From CATQHQ01 sp965243805 (lineage in GTDB: Bacteria > Gemmatimonadota > Gemmatimonadetes > Longimicrobiales > Gaopeijiaceae), in NCBI GenBank assembly GCA_965243805.1, contig OZ251577.1, forward strand, positions 3,782,001 to 3,846,000: a stretch of DNA of 64,000 nt, in the 5' to 3' direction. Below the pieces are notes generated by a model. That model saw only the letters and a program-made list of their open reading frames with translations, had not been told where the DNA came from and ran no database searches. Below are positions 1-8,565 of the stretch, piece after piece. Positions within the stretch are counted from its first letter, which is position 1, and each line of letters begins with the position of its first letter. The translations under genes and the position numbers were made by a program.

Positions 1-970
1 CCAGCGCCGGCTTGAGCATGTTGGACGCGTCGATCGCGCCCTCGGCCGCGCCCGCGCCCACCAGCGTGTGGAGTTCGTCGATGAAGAGGACCACCTTCTT
101 GTGGCGCGCGATCTCGTTCATCACCGCCTTGAGCCGCTCCTCGAACTGGCCGCGGTACTTGGTGCCGGCGACCACCGCCGCCATGTCCAGCGCCAGGAGC
201 CGGTGGTCGCGGAGGGCGTCGGTGACCTCTCCCTGGGCGATCAGCTGGGAGAGCCCCTCCACGATCGCCGTCTTGCCCACGCCGGCTTCCCCGATCAGCA
301 CCGGGTTGTTCTTCTTGCGCCGGCAGAGGATCTCGACGATCCGCTCCATCTCCTGGGTGCGGCCGATGATCGGGTCCAGCTCTCCGCTCTCCGCCAGGCC
401 GGTCAGGTCGCGGCAGAAGTGGTCCAGCGCCGGGGTCTTGGACTTGGACTTGGCGCCGGCTCCCTTGGGTCGGGCGGCCGACGGACCTCCGGCCCCTATG
501 TCGGCGATCGCGGTGGCAGGCCCCGAACCGATCTCCGAGCCCAGCACCTTGAGGGTTTCCTCCCGCGCTTCGTCGATCGTCGCTCCCAAGGCGTTGAGAA
601 CCTGCGCGGCGATTCCCTTCTTCTCCCGCAGCAGGCCCAGCAGCAGGTGCTCCGTGCCCACGTACGAGTGGTTCAGCTCCCGCGCCTCGGTCATGGCGAA
701 CTCGAGCACCTTCTTGGCCGGCGAGGTGTATGGCAGCTCGCCCAGGGCGATCGTGGCCTTGCCCTTGCGCACCGACTCTTCCACCTGCTTGTGGACCGTC
801 TCCACCTCCACGCCCAGGCTGCTCAGCACGTGAGCCGCCACGCCTTCGCCCTCCCCCACGAGCCCAAGCAGGATGTGTTCCGTGCCCACGTAGTCGTGCT
901 GCAGGCGGATGGCCTCCTGGCGGGCCATCGCCAGGACCTTGCGAACCCTCTCCGTGAAGTTGTAGTTCAT
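1..970 (-). CDS. clpC: ATP-dependent Clp protease ATPase subunit ClpC (C-terminal part beyond window)
   Basis: AAA+ unfoldase that feeds proteins to ClpP, in this lineage probably including arginine-phosphorylated proteins marked by McsB. The visible 323 residues begin MNYNFTERVRKVLAMAR and hold two Clp-N repeats (each with a VGTEHxLLGLL core, about residues 25-35 and 100-110), a Lys/Ser/Pro-rich linker, and the start of AAA domain 1 with Walker A GEAGVGKT and the Walker B/sensor stretch LFIDELHTLVGAGAAEGA. The ATG at 968-970 lies 5 bp after the mcsB stop, with AAAGG just upstream. It is the last visible gene of the prfB-lysS-lol-mcs operon. The second AAA domain and stop lie outside the window. 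Confidence 0.96.
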   Translation of the reverse strand, partial: MNYNFTERVRKVLAMARQEAIRLQHDYVGTEHILLGLVGEGEGVAAHVLSSLGVEVETVHKQVEESVRKGKATIALGELPYTSPAKKVLEFAMTEARELNHSYVGTEHLLLGLLREKKGIAAQVLNALGATIDEAREETLKVLGSEIGSGPATAIADIGAGGPSAARPKGAGAKSKSKTPALDHFCRDLTGLAESGELDPIIGRTQEMERIVEILCRRKKNNPVLIGEAGVGKTAIVEGLSQLIAQGEVTDALRDHRLLALDMAAVVAGTKYRGQFEERLKAVMNEIARHKKVVLFIDELHTLVGAGAAEGAIDASNMLKPAL

Positions 971-975
971 GCCCT

Positions 976-2079
976 TTAGTTTCGCCCGTTGTCGCCCGTA
1001 CCGGAAGTGGCGGCGCCGTTCTCAAGCGCCGCACGGACATACTCGGCCCGGTGGGCGTGGCGCTCCGGGCGCGTCAGCTTTCGCCCCGCGGCCTCCTCGA
1101 GGTGCGCCGGCTGCGTGAAGACCATCAGGTGGTTCAGAATGTACGCGGACGGGTCGGGCAACAGTTTCAGCGAGAGCCCCAGCCGCACGCCCGACAGCAG
1201 GTTGACCAGCTCCTCGTACCCAAGGGAGCGAGCGTGACGCAGCAGGCCGTACGCTCGCCAGATCTTGTCCTCGGTCACGGTCGCGGCGTCGCGCATCAGC
1301 ACGTCGCGGGCCCGCATCTCCGTCTGGATGACGGTGCCCACGACCCGCTCCAGGTGCTCCACCAAGTCTTCTTCGCTCTTGCCCAACGTGGTCTGGTTGG
1401 ATACTTGGAAGAAGTTGCCCATGGGCCGGGAGCCCTCCCCGTGGAGGTTGCGGAAGGTGAGGCCGACCTGGGAGATGCCCTGGTGGACCTTGTCGAACTC
1501 CTTCGTCAGCACCAGGCCGGGTAGGTGGACCAGCGCCGACGCCCGGAGACCCGTCCCCGTGTTGGTCGGGCAGGACGTGAGGTAGCCGAACTCCGGGTGA
1601 TAGGCCAGGTGAAGCCGCTGGCCCGTCTCCTCGTCCAGCTCGTCCACCAGCCGCCACGCCTCTCCAAAGCGAAGGCCCGAGTGGAGCGCCTGGAGCCGGA
1701 GGTGGTCTTCCTCGTTGATCATCATGCTCACCGGGTCTCCGGCCGATGCGGCCACGGCTGCCGCCGCCGGGGGGTTCGCCCCGTTCCTTCCCAGGAGTTC
1801 TTTGGAGACTAGGTGCCGCTCCAGGAGGATGCGCCGCGCGCGCCTTCCCAGCTGGTCCATGCGGTAGAGCACCGCGTGCGGTGGACACGCCTCTTCCACC
1901 ACCGCCTCCACCGCGCGAAAGACCGCCTCCCGATCGGCCTCCGCGGCCCGGGACCCGAACGCGTGCCCTTGCAGGTTCCGCGCCAGCCGCACTCGTGTGG
2001 CGAGCACGATGTCGGCCCTGGGTCCAACGGCGTCGAGCCATCCCAGGCCGAAGTCGGCGATCCGGTCCAGCTCCCTCAC
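976..2079 (-). CDS. mcsB: Protein-arginine kinase McsB
   Basis: Phosphagen-kinase-fold enzyme that phosphorylates arginine side chains and so marks proteins for ClpC-ClpP degradation. The 367-residue product carries ATRVRLARNL near the N-terminus (phosphate-binding arginines), MINEEDHLRLQ, and the guanido-kinase active-site block CPTNTGTGLRAS. The GTG start at 2079 is preferred because a GAGGGAG ribosome-binding site sits just upstream and the conserved core begins soon after. Longer in-frame versions would run back into mcsA. The start lies inside a 17-18 bp tandem repeat (2066-2118). It sits 31 bp after mcsA and 5 bp before clpC. No CtsR repressor gene accompanies it, unlike the Bacillus ctsR-mcsA-mcsB-clpC arrangement. 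Confidence 0.95.
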   Translation of the reverse strand: MRELDRIADFGLGWLDAVGPRADIVLATRVRLARNLQGHAFGSRAAEADREAVFRAVEAVVEEACPPHAVLYRMDQLGRRARRILLERHLVSKELLGRNGANPPAAAAVAASAGDPVSMMINEEDHLRLQALHSGLRFGEAWRLVDELDEETGQRLHLAYHPEFGYLTSCPTNTGTGLRASALVHLPGLVLTKEFDKVHQGISQVGLTFRNLHGEGSRPMGNFFQVSNQTTLGKSEEDLVEHLERVVGTVIQTEMRARDVLMRDAATVTEDKIWRAYGLLRHARSLGYEELVNLLSGVRLGLSLKLLPDPSAYILNHLMVFTQPAHLEEAAGRKLTRPERHAHRAEYVRAALENGAATSGTGDNGRN

Positions 2080-2118
2080 CGGCCCCGCTCCCTCATCCGG
2101 TCCAGCCCCCTCATCCGG
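2066..2118 (-). repeat. 17-18 bp tandem repeat across the mcsA stop / mcsB start
   Basis: Three units read on the minus strand (2118-2101, 2100-2083, 2082-2066), each beginning CCGG(A)TGAGGG. The first contains the mcsA TGA stop and the third contains the mcsB GTG start; the duplicated GAGGG also supplies the likely ribosome-binding site. The units differ by a few substitutions and one 1-bp deletion. Confidence 0.8.
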
Positions 2119-2623
2119 CGGGCTCCAACTCGAGGATCTCGTCGCGCAGCGTGGCGGCCCGCTCAAAGTCTTCGGCGTCCACCGCTCTCTGCAGCCGGGC
2201 TCGCAGAAGCGTCCGCCGCCGATCCAGGTCGGCCGCCGCCGGATCGGGAGGCAGGTACACTTTCCCCACATGCTGGGTGGAACCGTGGATGCGCTCCAGC
2301 AGGCGTCGGATGCCGGGCTCGTAGGACGTGTAGCAGTGGGGACAGCCGAGGCGGCCCGTCTCCTTGAAGCGGGCGAAGGTGAGGCCGCAGAACGAACACG
2401 GCTCCTCGCCCACCTCGAGCGACCCCGCGTCTCCGATGCCAAGCTGGGCCAGGAAGGTCGGCACGTCCGCCACGAAGCCGGTGGACGCGCTGATCCCCTT
2501 GGCCTCCGCGCACGCTCGGCAAAGGTGGTAGTGGGACGCCTTGCCGTTCACGACCTGGGTGACGTGCACGACGGGCGTCTTGTCGCAACCCTCTCCGTCG
2601 CAGAGCTTGCCGGTATCAGGCAT
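2111..2623 (-). CDS. mcsA: McsA, zinc-finger activator of McsB
   Basis: Activator and adaptor of the arginine kinase McsB. The 170-residue protein has two zinc-binding pairs near the N-terminus (CDGEGC and CRAC), a second pair at CSFC and CPHC, and a C-terminal UVR helix-hairpin region (DFERAATLRDEILELE). That is the family layout. It lies 17 bp downstream of lolD and directly upstream of mcsB. The Shine-Dalgarno sequence is weak, so translation may depend on readthrough from lolD. Confidence is high because the Cys pattern, the UVR tail and the mcsB neighbour agree. Confidence 0.93.
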   Translation of the reverse strand: MPDTGKLCDGEGCDKTPVVHVTQVVNGKASHYHLCRACAEAKGISASTGFVADVPTFLAQLGIGDAGSLEVGEEPCSFCGLTFARFKETGRLGCPHCYTSYEPGIRRLLERIHGSTQHVGKVYLPPDPAAADLDRRRTLLRARLQRAVDAEDFERAATLRDEILELEPAG

Positions 2624-2640
2624 CGCAGAGCCTACCGGGA

Positions 2641-3345
2641 TCAGACATCTTGGAGCACCCCTTCCCTGAGCTGGAGGACCCTCTCCGCCCTGGAGGCCAG
2701 TTCAGGGTTGTGAGTAACGACTACAAGCGCAACACCGTGCCGCTCCTTGAGCCCGAACAATATGTCGTGGACGCCCTCGCTGGTGCGCGGGTCCAAGTTG
2801 CCGGTGGGCTCGTCCGCCAGCGTCAAGAGGGGCCGGTTCACCAGTGCTCGGGCCACCGCCACCCTCTGCTGTTCTCCGCCGGAGAGCTGCGCCGGCTTGT
2901 GGCCGAGGCGATCCTCCAGGCCCACTTGGCGCAGAAGCTCGGCAGCGCTCTCCTGCGCCCCAGCGTCGCCGACACCCCGAATGAGGGCTGGCATCATCAC
3001 GTTCTCCAGCGCCGTGAACTCGCGCAGCAGGTGATGGAACTGGAAGACGAAGCCGACCTGCCGGTTCCGCAGCTCGCCCGCCGCCTCGTCGTTGAGCGAA
3101 CTGGTCTCGACGCCGCCGATCCGGACCGAGCCCGAGGTGGGCCGATCTAGTGCGCCCAGCAGGTGCAGCAAGGTGGATTTCCCCGCCCCGCTGGCCCCCG
3201 TGATCGCCACGGCCTCGCCCCGGCCCAGAGTGAAGTCCACTCCCCTCAGCACGTGGAGCTGCGGCCCCGCCACGCCAGCGTAGGAGCGGTGCAGCCCTGT
3301 CGCCTGCACGGGGGCCGGTTCGTTGAGGTCCGCCGCGCTACTCAT
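2641..3345 (-). CDS. lolD: Lipoprotein-releasing system ATP-binding protein LolD
   Basis: ABC ATPase that powers release of lipoproteins from the inner membrane to the Lol carrier. The 234-residue protein has Walker A GASGAGKST, Q-loop region FQFHHLLREFTALENV (typical of the LolD/MacB group), signature LSGGEQQRVAVARAL and Walker B LLTLADEPTGNLD. The start at 3345 overlaps the end of the lolC-like gene by 8 bp, suggesting coupled translation. A MacB-type exporter ATPase is the alternative, but the neighbouring permease is of LolC/E type. Confidence 0.93.
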   Translation of the reverse strand: MSSAADLNEPAPVQATGLHRSYAGVAGPQLHVLRGVDFTLGRGEAVAITGASGAGKSTLLHLLGALDRPTSGSVRIGGVETSSLNDEAAGELRNRQVGFVFQFHHLLREFTALENVMMPALIRGVGDAGAQESAAELLRQVGLEDRLGHKPAQLSGGEQQRVAVARALVNRPLLTLADEPTGNLDPRTSEGVHDILFGLKERHGVALVVVTHNPELASRAERVLQLREGVLQDV

Positions 3346-4606
3346 GGCGGATCGCTTCGATCGGTTCCAGGCCCGACGCCTGCCGTGCCGGGTAGATCGT
3401 GGCGGCGAACGAGACCAGCAGGCTGACGCCGACGATCCAGAGCACGTCCCATGGGCTCAGCGAGACCGGCAGCCGGTCCACGAAGTAGACGTCGGGCGGG
3501 ATCGGGATCAGCCGGTACCGCTCGATCAACTCCGCCAGGACCAGCCCCAGGGTCGCGCCCACCGCCGTGCCCGTCGCGCCGATCCACAGTCCCTGGAAGA
3601 GGAAGGTCCGAAGCGTGTCGCGACGGGTCAGCCCCATCGCCTTCAGGATGCCGATCTCTCGGGTTCGGTTGACCACCACCATCACCAGGGTGCTCACGAT
3701 GTTGAAGGCCGCCACCAGGACGATCAGCGAGAGGATCACCGCCATGGCCAGCTTCTCCAGCTTCAGCGCCGAGAAGAGCTGACGGTTCGTGCGCGTCCAC
3801 GGGTCCACGGCGTAGGGCCAGCCCCCCAAGGTGGCGCCCACCGAGTCGGCCACGGCGTCGGCGTTCCACGGGTCGTCCGTTCGCGCGCCCACGAAAGAAG
3901 CCTCGCGCGACTCCATGTCCAGCAGCTCCTGCACATCCTCCAGCGCGGCGTAGGCGTTGCGGAAGTCGTAGTCGTACATCCCGGTGCTGAATATCCCGGT
4001 GACCTCCCACTGCGCCATCTTGGGCGCCAGCTCTCCCAGCAGGCCCACCCGAAAGTTCTCCAGCGCCACGACGGTGACGGTATCGCCGGGAAAGAGGTTC
4101 ATCCGGTTGGCCACGCCGCTGCCCACCGCCACGGGGACGAGTCCGCCGGGCCGCCGCGCAAGGGGGATGCTCCCGCTGCGAAGGCTGTCCTCGATAGCCG
4201 TGACCGGCGGCAGGTCCCCCGTCAGGTCCACGCCGTAGAGGTAGACCACCTCGGCGTAGTCGGAGCGGTAGAGCGACACCCGGGTCAGCGCCAGCGGCGA
4301 AGCGGCGACCACTCCCTCCGTGCCCGCCACTGCTTCGGCGACCGACCGCCAGTCGTCCAGGCGAAGGGAGGGGCCGCTCTGGCGAACCAGGACGTGGGGG
4401 TTGGACCCCAGGATCTTGTCTCGAAGCTCGTTCTGCATGCCCGTCATGACGCCGATGACGACCACCAGCGCGGTCACGCCCACCACCACGCCGCCCAAGG
4501 CGATCCAGGTGATGAAGGAGAGGAGGCGACCTCCCTTCCGGGTCGCGCCCAGGTAGCGGCGCGCCAGGAACCAAGCGAGCCGGGTGCGGGAGGTCGGCGG
4601 GCTCAT
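3338..4606 (-). CDS. lolC: Lipoprotein-releasing system transmembrane protein LolC/LolE
   Basis: Permease of the LolCDE complex in the inner membrane. The 422-residue protein starts MSPPTSRTRLAWFLARRYL and has TM1 at about residues 25-50 (LLSFITWIALGGVVVGVTAL). A long periplasmic domain follows, then three C-terminal helices (about 275-300, 320-345, 380-405), with the FtsX/LolC motif NRTREIGILKAMG. Only one permease gene is present, so a single LolC/E-type subunit may act as a homodimer. The ATG at 4606 overlaps the lysS TGA in an ATGA, which fixes the start. A much longer open frame upstream is only the shadow of lysS. Confidence 0.93.
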   Translation of the reverse strand: MSPPTSRTRLAWFLARRYLGATRKGGRLLSFITWIALGGVVVGVTALVVVIGVMTGMQNELRDKILGSNPHVLVRQSGPSLRLDDWRSVAEAVAGTEGVVAASPLALTRVSLYRSDYAEVVYLYGVDLTGDLPPVTAIEDSLRSGSIPLARRPGGLVPVAVGSGVANRMNLFPGDTVTVVALENFRVGLLGELAPKMAQWEVTGIFSTGMYDYDFRNAYAALEDVQELLDMESREASFVGARTDDPWNADAVADSVGATLGGWPYAVDPWTRTNRQLFSALKLEKLAMAVILSLIVLVAAFNIVSTLVMVVVNRTREIGILKAMGLTRRDTLRTFLFQGLWIGATGTAVGATLGLVLAELIERYRLIPIPPDVYFVDRLPVSLSPWDVLWIVGVSLLVSFAATIYPARQASGLEPIEAIRHE

Positions 4607-6129
4607 TGCTCCCCGTCGCGCAACGTGGGAAAGAGGATCACATCGCGAATCGACGGCTGGTCGGTGAGGACCATCGTCACACGGTCGATCCCCACGCCGA
4701 CGCCGCCGGTGGGCGGCAGACCGTACTCCAGCGCCCGGATGTAGTCCTCGTCGATCGGCTGGGCCTCGTCGTCGCCAGCGGCGCGGAGGGCGGCCTGGTC
4801 CTCGAAGCGTGCGCGCTGGGCCATGGGGTCGTTCATCTCGCTGAAGGCATTGGCCATCTCCTGGCCCGCGACGAAGAGCTCGAAGCGCTCCGACAGGTGG
4901 CGCGCGCCCCGCTTCGCCTTGGCCAGCGGACTCAGCTCGCGGGGGTGGTCGGTCACGAAGGTGGGCTGGACCAAGCTCGGCTGAACCAGCGCGCCGAAGA
5001 GGGCGTCCATCAGCTTCCCGCGCCCGGCGCCTTCGAGCCCGTCGGCACCCAGCGCTTCCGCCCGATCCCGCAGCTGGTCCAGCGGCACCTCCATGGGGTC
5101 CCGCCCCAGCGCCTCGGCCAGGGCTTCCACAAAGGGCAGCCTCGCGAACGGCGCCCCAAAGTCGATCTCCGTTCCCTGGTAGACCACTCGTCGCTCTCCC
5201 GCGACCGCTTCGGACAGCGCGGCGAAGAGGCACTCCACACCGTCCATCATCTCTTCGTAGTCGGCGAACGCTTGGTAGAACTCCAGCATCGTGAACTCGG
5301 GGTTGTGGAAGCGGTCGATCCCCTCGTTGCGGAAGTCCTTCGATATCTCGTACACCCGGTCCATGCCGCCGACGATTAGCCGCTTCAGGTACAGCTCGTC
5401 GGCGATCCGAAGGTAGAGGGTCCGGTCCAGCGCCAGGTGCTGGGTGGTGAAGGGTCGCGCCGAGGCACCCCCGTACAGCGGCTGGAGCACCGGCGTCTCC
5501 ACCTCCACGAACCCACGGTCGTCCAGAAAGCGGCGGGCGGCGGTCACGATCCGGGCGCGGGCGCGGAAGAGCTGGCGCACTTCCAGGTTGACCGCCAGGT
5601 CGGCGTAGCGCTGGCGGTAGCGCATCTCCTGGTCGGCGAAGCCGGAGTGGGTGGTGCGCCGGCCGGTTGACCCGTCCACCTCCACCTTGCCCAGGGGCAG
5701 CGGGCGCATGGACTTGGCCAGAAGCCGAAGCTCCTCGACGTGGACCGTGACCTGCCCCATGCGGGTGCGGAAGAGGCCGCCCTCCACGCCGATCCAGTCG
5801 CCCAAATCCAGGAGGTCCAGAAGGCCGAAGGCGTCGACGCCCAGAACGTTGCGGCGGAGGTGGAGCTGCACGCGGCCCGTGTGGTCCTCCAGGTCGGCGA
5901 AGGCGCTCTTGCCATGGGACCGAAAGGCCACCATCCGACCAGCCCAACGCCCGGCCTCGCCCCGTCCGTCGGTCAACGTGCCGGCAGCCTCCTGCTCCTC
6001 GAAGCGCTTGATCGACGGTGCGGCCCGGCGCGTCACCGAGTAGGAGTAGGCGAACGGCTCCACGCCCCGTTCCCGCAGCGCCTCCAGCTTCTGCGCCCGA
6101 TCGCGCATCACCCGGCTGGCTCCGCTCAT
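4603..6129 (-). CDS. lysS: Lysyl-tRNA synthetase, class II
   Basis: Charges tRNA-Lys with lysine. The 508-residue protein has an N-terminal OB-fold anticodon-binding domain (about 60-145: ADLEDHTGRVQLHLRR). The class II catalytic core follows: motif 2 in FRNEGIDRFHNPEFTMLEF (266-284) and motif 3 in GVGVGIDRVTMVLTDQPSIR (476-495). Its ATG overlaps the prfB stop (ATGA at 6126-6129) and its own stop overlaps the lolC-like start in the same way, so prfB, lysS and lolC are translationally coupled. Length is normal for the bacterial class II enzyme. Confidence 0.97.
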   Translation of the reverse strand: MSGASRVMRDRAQKLEALRERGVEPFAYSYSVTRRAAPSIKRFEEQEAAGTLTDGRGEAGRWAGRMVAFRSHGKSAFADLEDHTGRVQLHLRRNVLGVDAFGLLDLLDLGDWIGVEGGLFRTRMGQVTVHVEELRLLAKSMRPLPLGKVEVDGSTGRRTTHSGFADQEMRYRQRYADLAVNLEVRQLFRARARIVTAARRFLDDRGFVEVETPVLQPLYGGASARPFTTQHLALDRTLYLRIADELYLKRLIVGGMDRVYEISKDFRNEGIDRFHNPEFTMLEFYQAFADYEEMMDGVECLFAALSEAVAGERRVVYQGTEIDFGAPFARLPFVEALAEALGRDPMEVPLDQLRDRAEALGADGLEGAGRGKLMDALFGALVQPSLVQPTFVTDHPRELSPLAKAKRGARHLSERFELFVAGQEMANAFSEMNDPMAQRARFEDQAALRAAGDDEAQPIDEDYIRALEYGLPPTGGVGVGIDRVTMVLTDQPSIRDVILFPTLRDGEQ

Positions 6130-7251
6130 CCCGCCCTCCCCACCGACTTCAGGTACGCCTCAATGAAGGGATCGAGCGCACCGTCCATGACGGCGGCCAC
6201 GTTTCCCTTCTTCAGCCCCGTGCGGTGGTCGTTCACCATGGTGTACGGCGCGAAGACGTACGACCGGATCTGGTTGCCCCACGCGATCTCGGTCTTGGAC
6301 GCTTCCAGAGCCTGCCGCTCCTTCTCCTTCTCGTCCAGCGCCCGCTGGTAGAGGGCGGCGCGGAGCATCTTCATGGCGGTGGAGCGGTTCCGCTGCTGCG
6401 AACGTTCCTGCTGGCAGGAGACCGCAATCCCCGTGGGCTCGTGGACGATCCGAATCGCCGAATCCGTCTTGTTCACGTGCTGCCCGCCCGCTCCCGACGC
6501 GCGGAAGGTGTCCACCCGCAGTTCGGCCTCGTCGATCTCGATCTCGATCTCGTCGTCCAACACCGGGTAGACGAATACCGACGCGAACGAGGTGTGCCGG
6601 CGCGACTGGGAGTCGAAGGGCGAGATGCGTACCAGGCGATGCACGCCGCTCTCCGCTCGCAGGTACCCGTAGGCGTGTTCGCCGGCGACCTCCATGGCGA
6701 CGCTCTTGACCCCGCCCTCCTCCCCCGTTTGCATGTCCAGCACTCTGATTCCATAGCCCCGGCGCTCGCACCAACGGGCGTACATCCGCCAGAGCATTCC
6801 GGCCCAGTCCTGCGACTCCAGACCGCCGGCGCCCGGATGGATGGCGACCATCGCCTCCCGGTGGTCGTCGTCGCCCTGGAGCATCGTGCGCAGCTCCAGG
6901 CTGGCCAGCCGCCGGTCCACCTCCTCCATCTCCCCGGCCAACTCCGCTTCCAGGTCCTCGTCTTCCTCTTCGGCCAGGAGGTCCCGCAGTTCGACCAGCT
7001 CCGACGCCTTGCCTTGCAGGGCCGTCCACGGCTCCACCCAACCCTTGAGCCGGTTGGCCTCGTCGATCACGCCTCGGGCCTGCTCCTGGTCGTCCCAGAA
7101 GCCCGCCGCCGCCATCTCCGCCTCTAGGACGCCGATCCGCTGCCTTCGCCCATCGACGTCAAAGGTACCCCCGTAGCTCTTCGATCCGCCGCGCAAGGGC
7201 GTCGAGGCGCTGGAGGTCGCAACGATGAGCTTTCTCTGGAACGGTTCCCAT
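6126..7251 (-). CDS. prfB: Peptide chain release factor 2, with programmed +1 frameshift
   Basis: Recognises UGA and UAA stop codons. It is encoded in two frames: 30 codons from ATG 7251 ending LRGYL then an in-frame TGA (7159-7161), and a +1 frame from 7160 down to 6126 that begins DVDGRRQRIG. Joined, this gives about 374 residues, the normal RF2 length. The codon-recognition region has SPF (in VRISPFDSQSRR) and the catalytic loop has GGQ (SGAGGQHVNK). It is the first gene of the operon and divergent from the Rpn-like gene. The ATG at 7251 has no strong Shine-Dalgarno, so the exact start is less certain than the frameshift. Confidence 0.96.
7157..7176 (-). promoter_or_regulatory. RF2 programmed +1 frameshift site
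   Basis: Minus-strand CGG GGG TAC CTT TGA C: a purine/G-rich Shine-Dalgarno-like run, a slippery CTT, an in-frame UGA stop, then C. This matches the family AGGGGG-TAY-CTT-TGA-C layout. Low RF2 favours the +1 shift and so synthesis of RF2 (autoregulation known from E. coli). Confidence 0.95.
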
Positions 7252-7294
7252 GACGCTTGGCGCTGTGGTTGAGGAACTCGACGGCTTCCTTCTA

Positions 7295-7317
7295 AAAATA
7301 GTCCCATCCAGCCATGG
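7295..7317 (+). repeat. Copy A of a 23-bp element shared with 61415-61437
   Basis: Starts AAAATAGTCCCATCCAG and continues through CCATGG. The same sequence, with one mismatch, occurs in reverse orientation at 61415-61437. Here it lies about 127 bp upstream of the Rpn-like gene in that gene's direction, and 44 bp from the divergent prfB start. It contains the inverted pair CCAT-N6-ATGG and an AT-rich end that stands out in this GC-rich sequence. Confidence 0.75.
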
Positions 7318-7443
7318 GAGCGTCCCAACCGGCATCACATACTGGAGGACAGAGGCCGGGAACCCGTCCCAGCCCGCTTCGGAGGCCCGGTCCGCACCGC
7401 CCTCCGAAGCGTCGCCCCAGCCGCTGCCGAAAGGCCGTCCTCC

Positions 7444-8565
7444 ATGAGCCGAACCCCCAAGACGCCACCCGCTCCCGAACCCGCACCCCAACCCGCGCCG
7501 AGGCACCACCGCAGGCACGACCAGTCCTACAAGAAGCTCTTCAGCCAACCCCGGGCCGCCGCCGCCCTCATCCGCGACTTTGCCGCCAAGGACTGGGCCC
7601 ACGAACTCGACATGACGACCCTTCAGCCCTTCCCGACCGAGACCGTCGGCCCGGACCTGAAGCGCCGGGCCGACGACTGCGCCTGGCACGTCCGCTGCAA
7701 GAACGGACGCTCCGTGGTCTTCCTCTTCGAGTTCCAGTCGTCGGTGGACCGCGACATGGCGCTGCGGATGCTACGCTACACCGAGCGAGTGCTTTCTATG
7801 CTGCGCAGCAACAAGAGGCTACTGGACCCCGGTGGCACGGTCCCGCTCGTGCTGGCGTTCGTCCTGTACAACGGCCCGCATCCGTGGAACGCAGCCACGA
7901 CCATCTCGGAGTGGGCGGAGTGGCGCGAGCTGTCGTCGGCCATGGCGCAGGCAGTCAACGGCTTGGTCCGCCACAGCTACCAGGTGCTTGACTTGCTGCG
8001 GGCGTTCACGCAAGAATTGTTGCCGGAGGGCAGCTTGCTGCATTGGCTGGCCGCCTTGGAGCGGGACCCGTGGCCGAACTTCCCGCACGTGCACCAGGCG
8101 ATGGCGGCGCGGTGGGCCGGGGAGGATTGTCTGGCGGCACGGCAGGCGTTCGCGAAGTGGGTGGTGGAGCGGATGGAGGCACCTGACGTGCCGGACGAGG
8201 TTCTGGACGAGATCAAGGAGCGGATCGAACAACCGACGGAGGCAGAGGAGATGGGCCAAACGTACACGGAGTGGGTGGAGAGTACCCAGCAGCAGGTCCT
8301 GGAACGGGGCATCAAGCAGGGCATCAAGCAGGGCATCAAGCAAGGGATCGAGCGGGGGATCGAGCGGGGTCGCACGGAAAGCAGGGCGATGCTGGTGCGC
8401 TTGGCGTCGCGACGGTTCGGGGCGGAGACGGCGGAGAAGTTGGCCGGGCTGGTGCGGGCCATGGGCGGGGAGCAGCTGGCCCGGGTCGGGGACGCGGTGG
8501 TGGACTGCGACACGGGGGACGAGCTGCTGGCAGCCGCAAGCAACGGAGCGACCGAAGGCGGCTAG
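7444..8565 (+). CDS. Rpn-family PD-(D/E)XK nuclease / putative transposase-like protein
   Basis: 373 residues. Rpn proteins are DNA endonucleases linked to RecA-independent recombination. The PD-(D/E)XK core is visible: HDQSYKKLF near the N-terminus, acidic pair in RRADD (77-78), then VVFLFEFQSS with the E-x-Q pair at 97-99. A repeated QGIKQGIKQGI / ERGIERG segment (about 288-305) is typical of these families, followed by a C-terminal RLASRRFG...DTGDELL domain resembling DUF4351. No terminal inverted repeats or target duplications were seen, so it is not called an insertion sequence. AAAGG precedes the ATG by about 9 nt. Its TAG stop shares a CTAG with the convergent GGDEF-like gene. A shared 23-bp element lies upstream. 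Confidence 0.8.
   Translation: MSRTPKTPPAPEPAPQPAPRHHRRHDQSYKKLFSQPRAAAALIRDFAAKDWAHELDMTTLQPFPTETVGPDLKRRADDCAWHVRCKNGRSVVFLFEFQSSVDRDMALRMLRYTERVLSMLRSNKRLLDPGGTVPLVLAFVLYNGPHPWNAATTISEWAEWRELSSAMAQAVNGLVRHSYQVLDLLRAFTQELLPEGSLLHWLAALERDPWPNFPHVHQAMAARWAGEDCLAARQAFAKWVVERMEAPDVPDEVLDEIKERIEQPTEAEEMGQTYTEWVESTQQQVLERGIKQGIKQGIKQGIERGIERGRTESRAMLVRLASRRFGAETAEKLAGLVRAMGGEQLARVGDAVVDCDTGDELLAAASNGATEGG

Noticed and set aside
3338..5947. 869-codon version of the LolC/E gene
   Set aside because: The upstream half is out-of-frame lysS; the ATGA overlap at 4603-4606 and the membrane topology fix the true start at 4606.
7444..8565. Insertion sequence around the Rpn-like gene
   Set aside because: No terminal inverted repeats or target-site duplication could be found; the family name transposase is only historical.
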